From: Pseudomonadota bacterium
Lineage (GTDB): Bacteria > Pseudomonadota > Alphaproteobacteria > Rhizobiales > Xanthobacteraceae
DNA: 64,000 nucleotides
NCBI GenBank assembly: GCA_023404705.1
Contig: JAEYAU010000186.1
Span: 8,314-72,313, forward strand
Reading direction: 5' to 3'
Shown here in pieces: positions 16,586 through 22,271 of this stretch. The notes beneath the pieces are model-generated. The model had not been told where the DNA came from. It ran no database searches and saw nothing but the letters and a program-made list of their open reading frames with translations. Positions within the stretch are counted from its first letter, which is position 1; each line of letters starts with the position of its first letter. The position numbers and the translations under genes were made by a program.

Positions 16586-17623
16586 CTACTGCAGATAGCT
16601 GAAGTGGCGCCAGATCGAGTAGTTGTCGCGGAACTTGGCGTAGGACTCGTAGACGCGCTTGAAGTTCGGATTCTTCGCCGACTCCTCGTCGACCACTTCC
16701 TTCCAGCCCTTCTCGAGCGAGACCAGAATCTCGGCCGGCCAGCGGCGCAGCCGCACGCCCTCTGCCTGCATCTCCTTCATGGCCTTCCACTGCAGCGCCT
16801 CGCCGTCCGCGATGGTCTCGCGAATCGTGTCGCCGCACGAGGTCTCGATGATCGCCTTGTAGCGATCGGGCAGCGCGTCCCAGATCGATTTGTTGATGTA
16901 GAGGTCGAAGAAGGTCGCCTGCTGATGCCAGCCCGGGAAATAGTAATACTTCGCGACCGTGTGGAAGCCGAGCGGCTGGTCCATCGCGGGCAGCGAAAAC
17001 TCAGTGGCGTCGAGCGTGCCTGCTTTCATCGCCTTGAGGATCTCGCCGGGCGGCAGCTGCTGCGTGATGACGCCGTGCTTCTCCATCACCTTGGCGCCGA
17101 GGCCGAAGAAGCGCATGCGCAGGCCCTTCAGATCGGCGGCGGTCTTGATCTCCTTCTGGAACCAGCCGGACGCCTCGGGCGGAATGATGATGCAGGGGAT
17201 GTTGTGCACATTGTGCGGATGGAACATCGCGCGCGACATCTCGAGGCCGCCGCCGCGATACATCCAGGCCAAGTATTCGCCGATGCCGGGACCGAAGGGC
17301 ACAGCCGAGAACATGTTGAAGGCGCTGTCTTGACCCGCGAACCAGCCGGCGCCCGCCCAGGCGGCTGCAACCGAGCCCTTGGCCACGGCCTTCACGGTAT
17401 CGGCGGCCGGGACCAGTTCGCCCGGCTCATGGAATTTCAGCGCGAGCTCGCCGCCGGACGCGCGCAAAACCTTGTCGGTCAGGCGATGCGCGGCTGTGCC
17501 GAGCACCGGCATGTTGCCCGGGAACGTGCTCGCGATGCTGATGGTCTGCTTCGGCTCCTCGGCCGATGCGGGGCCCATGGTCCAGATCGCGGCCACCACC
17601 GCCAGAGCCACCGTGCCGCGCAT
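16586..17623 (-). CDS. TRAP transporter solute-binding protein (DctP family), orphan
   Basis: 345-aa periplasmic binding protein of the TRAP type. Signal peptide MRGTVALAVVAAIWTMGPAS with cleavage near A-S-A|E-E. The domain continues with ISIASTFPGNMPVLG, LKFHEPGELVPAADTVKAVA, MRFFGLGAKVMEKHGV, the family region with GEILKAMKAGTLDATE, and a C-terminal INKSIWDALPDRYKAIIE. GGGAG precedes ATG 17623 by 6 nt; the longer in-frame start at 17692 lacks a signal peptide. The DctQ and DctM membrane partners are not in the window, so the permease must be encoded elsewhere. The ligand is probably an organic acid or related anion (family inference). Confidence 0.88.
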   Translation of the reverse strand: MRGTVALAVVAAIWTMGPASAEEPKQTISIASTFPGNMPVLGTAAHRLTDKVLRASGGELALKFHEPGELVPAADTVKAVAKGSVAAAWAGAGWFAGQDSAFNMFSAVPFGPGIGEYLAWMYRGGGLEMSRAMFHPHNVHNIPCIIIPPEASGWFQKEIKTAADLKGLRMRFFGLGAKVMEKHGVITQQLPPGEILKAMKAGTLDATEFSLPAMDQPLGFHTVAKYYYFPGWHQQATFFDLYINKSIWDALPDRYKAIIETSCGDTIRETIADGEALQWKAMKEMQAEGVRLRRWPAEILVSLEKGWKEVVDEESAKNPNFKRVYESYAKFRDNYSIWRHFSYLQ

Positions 17624-17847
17624 GCTGTTCTCCCGGGTTCCCGCGCCGATCGTCTCCGGTCCGCGGGCTGCCCAAGAGTGCGCCACCAGCATTTAATGTC
17701 GCCTTACATGACAACGAGGACGGGCATCGGGACATCTGCCTATGTCCCATGGCAGGTGCTTGTTTCAGCAGCCCGGCTTGGCTATTACTCCGCGCGCAAC
17801 CGGGGCCTCAGGTCCCGTACTCGGCCCCAAAAGTGACGACCCGCCAA

Positions 17848-17866
17848 TGGTCACGTTTCGTGACCA
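17848..17866. promoter_or_regulatory. Perfect inverted repeat upstream of tRNA-Ser
   Basis: TGGTCACG-TTT-CGTGACCA: two perfect 8-bp arms with a 3-nt spacer, ending 54 nt before the tRNA. It could be an operator or part of an old terminator; no T-run follows. Confidence 0.4.
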
Positions 17867-17920
17867 GTAACGGTCCGTTAAGCATATTCGCCTGTAGCTG
17901 CTCGCGCGGCGCACCGGCTC

Positions 17921-18010
17921 GGAGAGGTGGCAGAGTGGTTGAATGCACCGCACTCGAAATGCGGCATACGGGCAACCGTATCGGGGGTTCGAATCCCTCC
18001 CTCTCCGCCA
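17921..18010 (+). tRNA. tRNA-Ser (anticodon CGA)
   Basis: 90-nt class II tRNA. The acceptor arm GGAGAGG pairs with CCTCTCC near the 3' end; the anticodon stem CCGCA/TGCGG encloses the loop CTCGAAA with CGA at 17955-17957; a long variable arm and the T-loop GGTTCGAATCC follow. The 3' CCA is encoded. Reads UCG codons. It borders the peptide-secretion locus, and tRNA genes are frequent integration sites, but I see no duplicated tRNA 3' end downstream. Confidence 0.97.
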
Positions 18011-18177
18011 ACCTGCTTCGCGCCTGACGGCGCTTCGCAGGATTTTGCAATCCCCTCAGACGCAGGATGCCCTCCGAAGCGTGTCGCGGAGAGCTTGTCT
18101 GCCGCCGACCTGCATTGGTTGACGCGTCGCCCGATAGGGGGCGCGATCGTCTTATCGTGAGAATCGAAGCCGGCCGC

Positions 18178-18215
18178 AGAAAGAAAAACCGGCGAAGGCA
18201 AGGCCTCCGCCGGTT
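18178..18215 (-). terminator. Rho-independent terminator after peptide genes A/B
   Basis: On the minus strand AACCGGCGGAGGC-CTT-GCCTTCGCCGGTT forms a 12-bp stem with one mismatch, followed by TTTCTTTC. It starts about 20 nt after the stop of peptide A. Confidence 0.85.
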
Positions 18216-18233
18216 CAGAAATTCGCGCGTGAC

Positions 18234-18419
18234 TTAGGCGACGATCGGGCCCTTCGGCGGGATCGGGTTGGTCGGGCCCGTGCCGCCGGGGCCGATCGGG
18301 GGCCACGGATCCGGAACCTTCGGGTCCGGATTGCGCGGGGGAAGGCCGCCACCGGTCTTGCCCTTGGCGCCGGTGATGAGGTCGAGTTCGTCAGTCGAGA
18401 GGATGCGCAGGTCGGTCAT
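18234..18419 (-). CDS. Double-glycine leader peptide A (Pro/Gly-rich), 61 aa
   Basis: Predicted secreted peptide precursor. The leader is MTDLRILSTDELDLITGA (18 aa), ending in the G-A that C39 peptidases can cut after. The predicted mature part has 43 residues and begins KGKTGGGLPP; it contains about 14 prolines and 9 glycines and no cysteine, so it is probably extended rather than folded. CAGGAGA lies 6 nt before the ATG, the same ribosome site as in all its sister genes. It is the last gene of a minus-strand pair and is followed by a terminator. Export by the HlyD/C39-ABC pair at 22268-25656 is inferred from the leader. Confidence 0.8.
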   Translation of the reverse strand: MTDLRILSTDELDLITGAKGKTGGGLPPRNPDPKVPDPWPPIGPGGTGPTNPIPPKGPIVA

Positions 18420-18451
18420 TGTCGTCTCCTGATGGGTTCGAATGTCGGGGC

Positions 18452-18616
18452 TCAGTCGAGGTTGGTCGGCGGAACCGGCCACTTGATCGGCGGGCAGGTC
18501 GGACCGCGCGGGCCCTTCGGCACGATCACGGGCTCGGGCTGCTTCACGGCGGCGCCCGACACGACGTCGAGCTCGTCCGCCGTCAGAGCGCGGACCTCGT
18601 TGGACATGGCGTTCAT
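18452..18616 (-). CDS. Double-glycine leader peptide B (Pro-rich), 54 aa
   Basis: Second minus-strand precursor. The leader MNAMSNEVRALTADELDVVS plus G-A (22 aa) matches the family pattern L-x-x-D-E-L-D-x-V-S-G-A. The predicted mature part of 32 residues starts AVKQPEPVIVPKGPRG and holds one Cys and about 11 Pro. AGGAGA sits 5 nt before ATG 18616; a second ATG three codons later is possible. It is separated from gene A by 32 bp, so the two share a transcript that starts at the divergent promoter region around 18680. Confidence 0.78.
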   Translation of the reverse strand: MNAMSNEVRALTADELDVVSGAAVKQPEPVIVPKGPRGPTCPPIKWPVPPTNLD

Positions 18617-18698
18617 GTAAGTCTCCTGGGTCGATGGTTTGCTCGGGTCGGCCTTGCTTGCCGATGGTCACAGCATGGCGGCGCGGCGACGAGCCGGC

Positions 18699-18714
18699 TG
18701 TGACGGGCAGCACA
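18699..18714 (-). promoter_or_regulatory. CRP-like operator for peptide genes B/A
   Basis: On the minus strand TGTGC-TGCCCG-TCACA, 9 of 10 matches to TGTGA-N6-TCACA. The flank GCGACAT-CTTGTGCTG is nearly identical to that of the plus-strand site at 19384. It lies about 83 nt before the start codon of gene B. Confidence 0.6.
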
Positions 18715-18777
18715 AGATGTCGCCTTTGCGGGACCGCCCGGGCCGAGGCGCTCACATCGCTTCACATGCGTCATTCT

Positions 18778-18819
18778 TGTGTCGGCCATCACAGCGCAGG
18801 GACGGCCCGCGGCTAGGAT
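18778..18819 (+). promoter_or_regulatory. CRP-like operator and -10 for peptide gene C
   Basis: Operator TGTGT-CGGCCA-TCACA at 18778-18793 (9 of 10 matches to the CRP pattern). A -10-like TAGGAT follows at 18814-18819. With +1 near 18826 the operator centre falls at about -40.5, the position of a class II CRP-activated promoter. Confidence 0.6.
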
Positions 18820-18873
18820 CGCGACATCGAGCCCACAACGGTGTGGCGCCGACACGAACCCAGGAGACACGAC

Positions 18874-19044
18874 ATGTTGAAGGCACAGATCCAGGACGGC
18901 CTCCGCGCTCTCTCGCTCGACGAGCTCGAGCAGGTCTCGGGTGGACGCAGCGAGACCAAGGACGGTAAGGGCTGCACCGAGCAAGGCACGACCAAGGGCG
19001 GCAAGGGCGGCTCGACCAAGCTCGGGCTGGCCACGCTCGCTTGA
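18874..19044 (+). CDS. Double-glycine leader peptide C (Gly/Lys-rich), 56 aa
   Basis: Precursor with the leader MLKAQIQDGLRALSLDELEQ plus V-S-G-G (24 aa), the most canonical GG leader of the set. The predicted mature part of 32 residues begins RSETKDGKGC; it is rich in Gly, Lys and Thr (GTTKGGKGG) and has a single Cys, with a hydrophobic end LGLATLA. AGGAGA lies 6 nt upstream of the ATG. A strong terminator follows at 19092, so it is a one-gene transcript under the CRP-like site at 18778. Confidence 0.82.
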   Translation: MLKAQIQDGLRALSLDELEQVSGGRSETKDGKGCTEQGTTKGGKGGSTKLGLATLA

Positions 19045-19091
19045 TCAGATCATTCGCTGCGCCGATTTCGGAAGCGGCCTCAGTAACCCTC

Positions 19092-19123
19092 AAGAGCACG
19101 CCCTGGCGTGCTCTTTTCTTTTT
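19092..19123 (+). terminator. Rho-independent terminator after peptide gene C
   Basis: AAGAGCACGC-CCTG-GCGTGCTCTT, a perfect 10-bp stem with a 4-nt loop, followed by TTCTTTTT. Confidence 0.92.
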
Positions 19124-19132
19124 GCGCCACCG

Positions 19133-19345
19133 CTGACGCGCCGCCCGCTCGCTGGCGGCGCAGGCCGAGCTCCTCGACGAGCTGCTTCTGCTCGCGCACC
19201 TGCTGCATGGCCTAGGCGTGATAATCGGCGGTGCCGAGATAGAACGGCTCCATGTCGAGCTGCGCCATGGTCTCCTTGTAGGCTCTTCCGTGTTGGCAAA
19301 CGCCTGCGCCAGGCCGCGCAGGCTGTCCGCGCGATCGGCCCCTGA
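19133..19345 (-). pseudogene. Degenerate 3' fragment of a Bug/TctC-type substrate-binding protein gene
   Basis: On the minus strand one frame reads YKETMAQLDMEPFYLGTADY, then H-A-stop-A-M-Q-Q-V-R-E-Q-K-Q-L-V-E-E-L-G-L. Apart from the in-frame TAG this is the C-terminal pattern of tripartite tricarboxylate transporter binding proteins. Just upstream the other frame gives D-S-L-R-G-L-A-Q-A-F-A-N-T, so a one-base deletion near 19289 also splits it. A remnant, not a functional gene. Confidence 0.6.
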
Positions 19346-19383
19346 TCCGGCGGCCCTTCACGGCTTCTCACAAGCGACATTCT

Positions 19384-19425
19384 TGTGCTGGGCATCACAG
19401 GCGACGGTGAACCCCGCGTTTAAAG
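19384..19425 (+). promoter_or_regulatory. CRP-like operator and -10 for peptide genes D/E
   Basis: TGTGC-TGGGCA-TCACA at 19384-19399, embedded in CGACATTCTTGTG that is shared with the sites at 18699 and 18778. TTTAAA/TTAAAG at 19419-19425 is a fair -10; the operator centre would be near -40. Confidence 0.6.
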
Positions 19426-19479
19426 CTGCTCGTCATCGGGCCGGCATGCGCCGGTCGAGCTCAAACCAGGAGACGAGCC

Positions 19480-19644
19480 ATGTTCAAGCGCAATAGCAAG
19501 ATCGAGAGCGTCGGGCTGCGCAGCCTGACGGACACGGAAATCGAGCACGTCGTCGGTGGCGTGAAGATGGGACCGAATGGCGAGGGCTGCACGCGGCCGG
19601 GCCGTCCGACCAAGCCGACATACATCCCGCCGACCTTCGAGTGA
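19480..19644 (+). CDS. Double-glycine leader peptide D (Pro-rich), 54 aa
   Basis: Precursor with the longest leader (27 aa): MFKRNSKIESVGLRSLTDTE then I-E-H-V-V-G-G. The leader keeps the L-T-D-x-E-I-x-x-V-x-G-G spacing. The predicted mature part of 27 residues starts VKMGPNGEGC and ends TYIPPTFE; it has one Cys and a run of Pro/Arg/Lys. Ribosome site AGGAGA lies upstream. First gene of a two-gene unit with E (26 bp apart). Confidence 0.8.
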   Translation: MFKRNSKIESVGLRSLTDTEIEHVVGGVKMGPNGEGCTRPGRPTKPTYIPPTFE

Positions 19645-19670
19645 TCACGGCAAGAGCAGGAGATCTTCCT

Positions 19671-19841
19671 ATGAACCAGATCAACGAGCTGCGTACCCTC
19701 GACCTCGCCGAGATCGACACCGTGTCCGGCGGCGAGCGCAAGATCATCGGCGTCATCGTGCAGAAGTGCACCACCAAGACCGACGCCGACGGCACGCGCA
19801 CGCAGAAGTGCACCTACGTGGATCACCAGACGACCCCCTGA
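19671..19841 (+). CDS. Double-glycine leader peptide E (two-Cys hairpin type), 56 aa
   Basis: Leader MNQINELRTLDLAEIDTVSG plus G (21 aa). The mature part (35 residues, starting ERKIIGVIVQ) carries Cys-Thr-Thr, a turn A-D-G and a second Cys with exactly 13 residues between the cysteines. Alternating Thr/Lys/Arg residues around a central D-G turn suggest a beta-hairpin closed by a disulfide (inference). AGGAGA with a 7-nt spacer precedes the ATG. Co-transcribed with D; a hairpin terminator follows at 19872. Confidence 0.82.
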   Translation: MNQINELRTLDLAEIDTVSGGERKIIGVIVQKCTTKTDADGTRTQKCTYVDHQTTP

Positions 19842-19871
19842 TCCTTCGCGCTACAACGCGAGCTGCCGAAT

Positions 19872-19904
19872 GGGCATGCGATCATCCGATCGCGTGCCCT
19901 TTCT
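19872..19904 (+). terminator. Rho-independent terminator after peptide genes D/E
   Basis: GGGCATGCGATC-ATCC-GATCGCGTGCCC, a 12-bp stem with one G-U pair, followed by TTTCT. Confidence 0.8.
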
Positions 19905-20001
19905 GCATTCGGGCCCGCGCGCACGCGATGCGCAAAGCTCTTCCGCACGATCGTGTGATGCGCTCACGGTTCGCGGTTCGATCAAGAAAAAAGGAGCAAC
20001 C

Positions 20002-20017
20002 TGTGTTCGCGATCACA
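20002..20017 (+). promoter_or_regulatory. CRP-like operator for peptide genes F/G
   Basis: TGTGT-TCGCGA-TCACA, 9 of 10 matches to TGTGA-N6-TCACA, 81 nt before gene F. The surrounding sequence is less like the other three copies, and the -10 (TACCAA near 20039) is weak. Confidence 0.5.
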
Positions 20018-20097
20018 GGCACGTGAGCGCGGGCGGGCTACCAACAAGCATCGACGCACGATGAGCGTGCATCGGACAACGCAACAGGAGAAGTGAA

Positions 20098-20262
20098 ATG
20101 GCCTACATCGAGAGCATGATCCGCGAACTGAGCATCGACGAAGTCCTCGCCGTCTCCGGCGCGAAGGGCAAGACCTCCACCGTGAAGAAGGAGATCTGCA
20201 CCACGGTCGTCTACGACAACGGCGACACGGTGCGCACCTGCGTTCCCGACAAGGGCAAGTGA
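20098..20262 (+). CDS. Double-glycine leader peptide F (two-Cys hairpin type), 54 aa
   Basis: Leader MAYIESMIRELSIDEVLAVS plus G-A (22 aa). The mature part of 32 residues starts KGKTSTVKKE and has Cys-Thr-Thr, the turn D-N-G and a second Cys, again 13 residues apart. It ends in a charged tail. AGGAGA lies 6 nt before the ATG. It is the first gene of a pair with G (47 bp apart) behind its own CRP-like site. It differs from E and G in the strand residues but keeps the Cys spacing. Confidence 0.82.
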   Translation: MAYIESMIRELSIDEVLAVSGAKGKTSTVKKEICTTVVYDNGDTVRTCVPDKGK

Positions 20263-20309
20263 TCCCTCGTCGTCCCCTTCATCCATCACCACCACACAGG
20301 AGAACCACC

Positions 20310-20486
20310 ATGTCCAACCTCATCAACGCCAACCTGCGTCCGCTCAGCCTCGACGAAGTCGATCAGATCTCCGGCGCGAAGGGCCGGCAGCCGATCTGGG
20401 TGACGGTCGAGAAGTGCACGACCACGACGGGCGCCGACGGCAAGCGCGTCGAGACCTGCAAGGAAGTCAGCAGCAACCCGCTGTGA
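20310..20486 (+). CDS. Double-glycine leader peptide G (two-Cys hairpin type), 58 aa
   Basis: Leader MSNLINANLRPLSLDEVDQI plus S-G-A (23 aa). The mature part of 35 residues starts KGRQPIWVTVEKC and closely parallels E: K-C-T-T-x-T-x-A-D-G-x-R-x-x-x-C, so E and G are probably recent paralogues. AGGAGA precedes the ATG by 6 nt. It ends 34 bp before a 13-bp hairpin and 192 bp before the exporter operon. Confidence 0.83.
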   Translation: MSNLINANLRPLSLDEVDQISGAKGRQPIWVTVEKCTTTTGADGKRVETCKEVSSNPL

Positions 20487-20519
20487 CGACCAGGGCCTTC
20501 GCAGGCCGCCTCGCGAATG

Positions 20520-20547
20520 GGCATGCGCTCGTCCGAGCGCATGCCCG
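20520..20547 (+). terminator. Hairpin after peptide genes F/G
   Basis: GGGCATGCGCTCG-TC-CGAGCGCATGCCC, a perfect 13-bp inverted repeat very similar to the terminator at 19872. The T-run is poor (GTTCCGATT), so some read-through into the exporter operon is possible. Confidence 0.6.
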
Positions 20548-20678
20548 TTCCGATTAGATTACCGATGGAACCCGCTCTGCTCCCGCAGAGCGCCGTAGCG
20601 GGGAACAGACCGGGGCGTTAGCATGACGGCGTCACGGAGCTGGTGGCCACCAAAGCCGCTGCCTCGCGAGGGGGTTAC

Positions 20679-22271
20679 ATGCACGTTCTATTGCGCGGAA
20701 GCCTGGTGCAGCGCTTGCGGCTGGCGTCGGGTCTCGTGCTGTTCACCTTCGCGGCGACCCACTTCACCAATCACGCGCTGGGGCTCGTGAGCCTCGAGGC
20801 CATGCACCAGATGCAGGACGTGCGCACCTTCGTGACGCGATCGGCGCCCGGCACGGTCGTGCTGGTGGCCGCGCTCGCGACGCATATCGGCCTCGGGCTC
20901 TACAAGCTCGCGACGCGAAACACCCTGCGCATGCCGCTCTGGGAATTCCTGCAGATCGCCATCGCACTGTCGATTCCGTTCCTGCTGTTTCCGCACATCG
21001 TCAACACCCGCATCGCCCACGTCTTCTACGGTGTGAACGACAGCTACCTCTACGAGCTGGCGCGGCTCTGGCCGGACCGCCGCGTGCTGCAAAGCCTGCT
21101 GCTGCTGCTGGTCTGGAGCCACGGCTGCATCGGCCTGCACTACTGGCTGCGGCTCACCCACGGCTATCATCGCTATCGCTGGGCGCTCTGGTCCGTGGCG
21201 GCCTTGGTGCCGGTGCTCGGCATCGCGGGCTTCGCAGCCTCGGGATCGTTGACCCAGGAGATCATGAGCGATCCGGCTGCGCTCGCCGCGCTCAAGCAGC
21301 GCTCCAACTGGCCGAATGCGGCGGATGGCGCCGCCATGGCGTGGATGCGCGAAGCCGCGCAATACGGATTCGGCGCGCTGCTGGTGGCGATCGGCACCTT
21401 CTATCTGATGCGCCGTGGTGCCGCGCGCGTCCGCACCGGCCTTGCAGTGACGTATCGCGACGGGCCGACCGTCACGGCGAGCCCGGGCATGACCCTGCTC
21501 GAGGTGAGCCGCGCCAACGGCGTGCCGCATGCCTCGGTGTGCGGCGGCCGTGCCCGCTGCTTCACATGCCGCGTGAAGATCGAGAGCGGGATCGAGGATC
21601 TGCCGCCTCCGACCCGCGCCGAAATCGTCGCGTTGCAGGCGCTCGAAGCGCCCGGCAATGTGCGCCTCGCTTGCCAGCTCCGTCCCAAGGCACCGCTCAC
21701 CGTGACGGTGCTGAACAAGCCGGCGGTGCCGGGGCCCGTGCAAGTGGAGTTCATCGAGGTGAAGTCCGTGGTGTCGTCGCATGCGCGAGCGGTGCTGAGC
21801 GATGAGACCGTGGACGTGGAGGAGAGCGACCCGGCCGCGGTGGCGCGCTGGTTCGTGGGCAAGATCAATTATCGGGTGCCGGTGCCGGAACTCGGCGCAC
21901 GCTTTCCCCTGCGCGGCGGCCGGGTCGACTATCTGCAGGATCGGCCGGTGGCGACCCTCAGTTACGGCCGCGACCTGCACGCGATCTCGGTCTATGTACT
22001 GCCCGCGAAGGACGCCGACGCCTTCGCGGTGCGCGGCAATCGAAACGGCTACAGCGTGATCGGCTGGGCCGATCCGGACTTCGCCTATTTCGCGGCGTCC
22101 GATCTCGATCGCAAGATCCTCGACGAATTGCAGGACGCCTATAGCGGCTCGCAGAGCCGCGATGACGCCGCAATCGATGGCGTCGGGGTCCTCCGTTTGG
22201 GGGATGTCAGAGAGCAGAAACGCCGGCAAGCTGACGCGCCGGCGGAGCGCGATGCAGGGAGGTCGTCATGA
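20679..22271 (+). CDS. Membrane haem / [2Fe-2S] ferredoxin / anti-sigma-like fusion protein
   Basis: 530-aa fusion of three parts. Residues 1-250 hold six membrane helices with histidines in the positions of a b-type haem anchor (TM1 THFTNH, TM2 ATHIG, TM3 FPHIV, TM4 WSHGCIGLHYW), like the membrane part of Rhizobiales CyaC-type adenylate cyclases. Residues 255-350 are a ferredoxin domain with C-x5-C-x2-C (CGGRARCFTC) and a fourth Cys in RLACQLRP. Residues 385-500 (WFVGKINYRVPVPELG ... RVDYLQDRPVATLSYGR ... GYSVIGWA) resemble the sensor end of transmembrane anti-sigma factors. No cyclase domain is present. GAGGGGG before ATG 20679 is preferred over GTG 20643. It overlaps hlyD by ATGA, so it belongs to the exporter operon; a redox-sensing regulatory role is inferred. 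Confidence 0.75.
   Translation: MHVLLRGSLVQRLRLASGLVLFTFAATHFTNHALGLVSLEAMHQMQDVRTFVTRSAPGTVVLVAALATHIGLGLYKLATRNTLRMPLWEFLQIAIALSIPFLLFPHIVNTRIAHVFYGVNDSYLYELARLWPDRRVLQSLLLLLVWSHGCIGLHYWLRLTHGYHRYRWALWSVAALVPVLGIAGFAASGSLTQEIMSDPAALAALKQRSNWPNAADGAAMAWMREAAQYGFGALLVAIGTFYLMRRGAARVRTGLAVTYRDGPTVTASPGMTLLEVSRANGVPHASVCGGRARCFTCRVKIESGIEDLPPPTRAEIVALQALEAPGNVRLACQLRPKAPLTVTVLNKPAVPGPVQVEFIEVKSVVSSHARAVLSDETVDVEESDPAAVARWFVGKINYRVPVPELGARFPLRGGRVDYLQDRPVATLSYGRDLHAISVYVLPAKDADAFAVRGNRNGYSVIGWADPDFAYFAASDLDRKILDELQDAYSGSQSRDDAAIDGVGVLRLGDVREQKRRQADAPAERDAGRSS

Noticed and set aside
17566..18027. 153-aa plus-strand frame running through tRNA-Ser
   Set aside because: It covers the tRNA and the dctP start region in a shadow frame; composition and overlap rule it out.
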